DNA from: Bacteroidales bacterium
GTDB taxonomy: Bacteria > Bacteroidota > Bacteroidia > Bacteroidales > UBA932
NCBI GenBank assembly: GCA_017551405.1
Contig: JAFZLP010000203.1
Span: forward strand, 1-5,332
Direction: 5' to 3'
DNA: 5,332 nt
Within the stretch, counting starts at the first letter, position 1; the number at the start of each line of letters is the position of its first letter. Shown piece after piece: positions 5,087-5,332 of the stretch. A program made the position numbers and the translations under genes. The notes under the pieces were generated by a model. The model did not search any database, was not told the origin of the DNA, and saw nothing but the letters and a program-made list of their open reading frames with translations.

Positions 5087-5332
5087 ATGAAGCGATTCTT
5101 TATTCTTATCATGGCGGTCATTCTTTCCGCCATTTCTTGTACGACGACCAGGTATATATCCAACCAGCCGAGCATGGAGGCAGAGTGGACTGGACGCACC
5201 CACGCGGATATCGTCCGGCAGTTCGGTGCCCCGACCCGGGAGGTTTCGGATGGGGCCGACGGCCTCATTCTCGTCTATGAAGAGATGACCACGGTGCACG
5301 AAACGAGCACCTTCGGATCGACCTTGACCACA
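5087..5332 (+). CDS. Small lipoprotein with BamE/SmpA-like motif, N-terminal part
   Basis: The frame is open from ATG 5087 to the window end, showing 82 residues. Residues 1-18 form a lipoprotein signal: Lys2-Arg3, a hydrophobic core FFILIMAVILSAI, and a lipobox-like AISC with Cys18 as the predicted lipidated residue. The residues after Cys18 (TTTRY) lack the acidic export signal of Bacteroidota surface lipoproteins, so a periplasm-facing anchor is more likely. The mature part contains GRTHADIVRQFGAPTREV (36-53) followed by DGADGLILVYEE. This matches the pattern G-x-T-x-x-[DE]-[IV]-x(3)-[FL]-G-x-P of SmpA/BamE-type small domains, ending in a beta strand. Many such lipoproteins have no known role, so I do not claim membership of the BAM complex. 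The gene diverges from the membrane-protein gene, with 142 bp between the starts. Its C-terminal part is missing. Confidence 0.8.
   Translation, partial: MKRFFILIMAVILSAISCTTTRYISNQPSMEAEWTGRTHADIVRQFGAPTREVSDGADGLILVYEEMTTVHETSTFGSTLTT

Noticed and set aside
4955..5299. - strand ORFs opposite the lipoprotein gene (4955-5299 and 5008-5268)
   Set aside because: They oppose a gene with a good ribosome binding site, lipoprotein signal and domain motif, and resemble no known protein.

Overview
The window is ordinary chromosomal DNA from a bacterium of the Bacteroidota, most likely the order Bacteroidales with a fairly GC-rich genome. Three things point there. The gene order trpE-G-D-C-F-A, with trpB missing from its usual place beside trpA, matches the trpBEGDCFA operon of that group. 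The proteins carry variants I associate with the group, such as KHGNY in TrpD and DLNSRFE in TrpF. The trp genes also start without Shine-Dalgarno sequences. I cannot name a genus from the sequence alone.

Positions 1-4191 hold the distal part of a tryptophan biosynthesis operon on the + strand. It contains the C-terminal 150 codons of trpE (anthranilate synthase component I), then complete trpG (component II), trpD (anthranilate phosphoribosyltransferase), trpC (indole-3-glycerol-phosphate synthase), trpF (phosphoribosylanthranilate isomerase) and trpA (tryptophan synthase alpha). The junctions are 4, 5 and 1 bp apart and then two 4-bp ATGA overlaps, so the genes are very probably one transcript with coupled translation. 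Together they take chorismate to indole. TrpB, which joins indole to serine, is presumably encoded upstream of the window, as are the operon promoter and any leader control.

Positions 4168-4944 (- strand) hold a complete gene for an uncharacterised membrane protein with about eight transmembrane segments. It converges on trpA and overlaps its last 24 bp. I see no terminator at that junction.

Positions 4945-5086 are a 142-bp divergent intergenic region. It has an imperfect 10-bp inverted repeat (4990-5016) and two very strong Shine-Dalgarno sequences, one before a three-codon mini-ORF and one before the next gene. From 5087 to the window end is the start of a small lipoprotein with a BamE/SmpA-like motif, cut off by the window edge.

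I found no RNA genes, mobile elements or CRISPR arrays, and no clearly new system. The points most worth a second look are the unusually strong, doubled ribosome-binding signal before the lipoprotein gene, the inverted repeat between the divergent genes, and a methionine in TrpD where an anthranilate-contacting arginine is expected.
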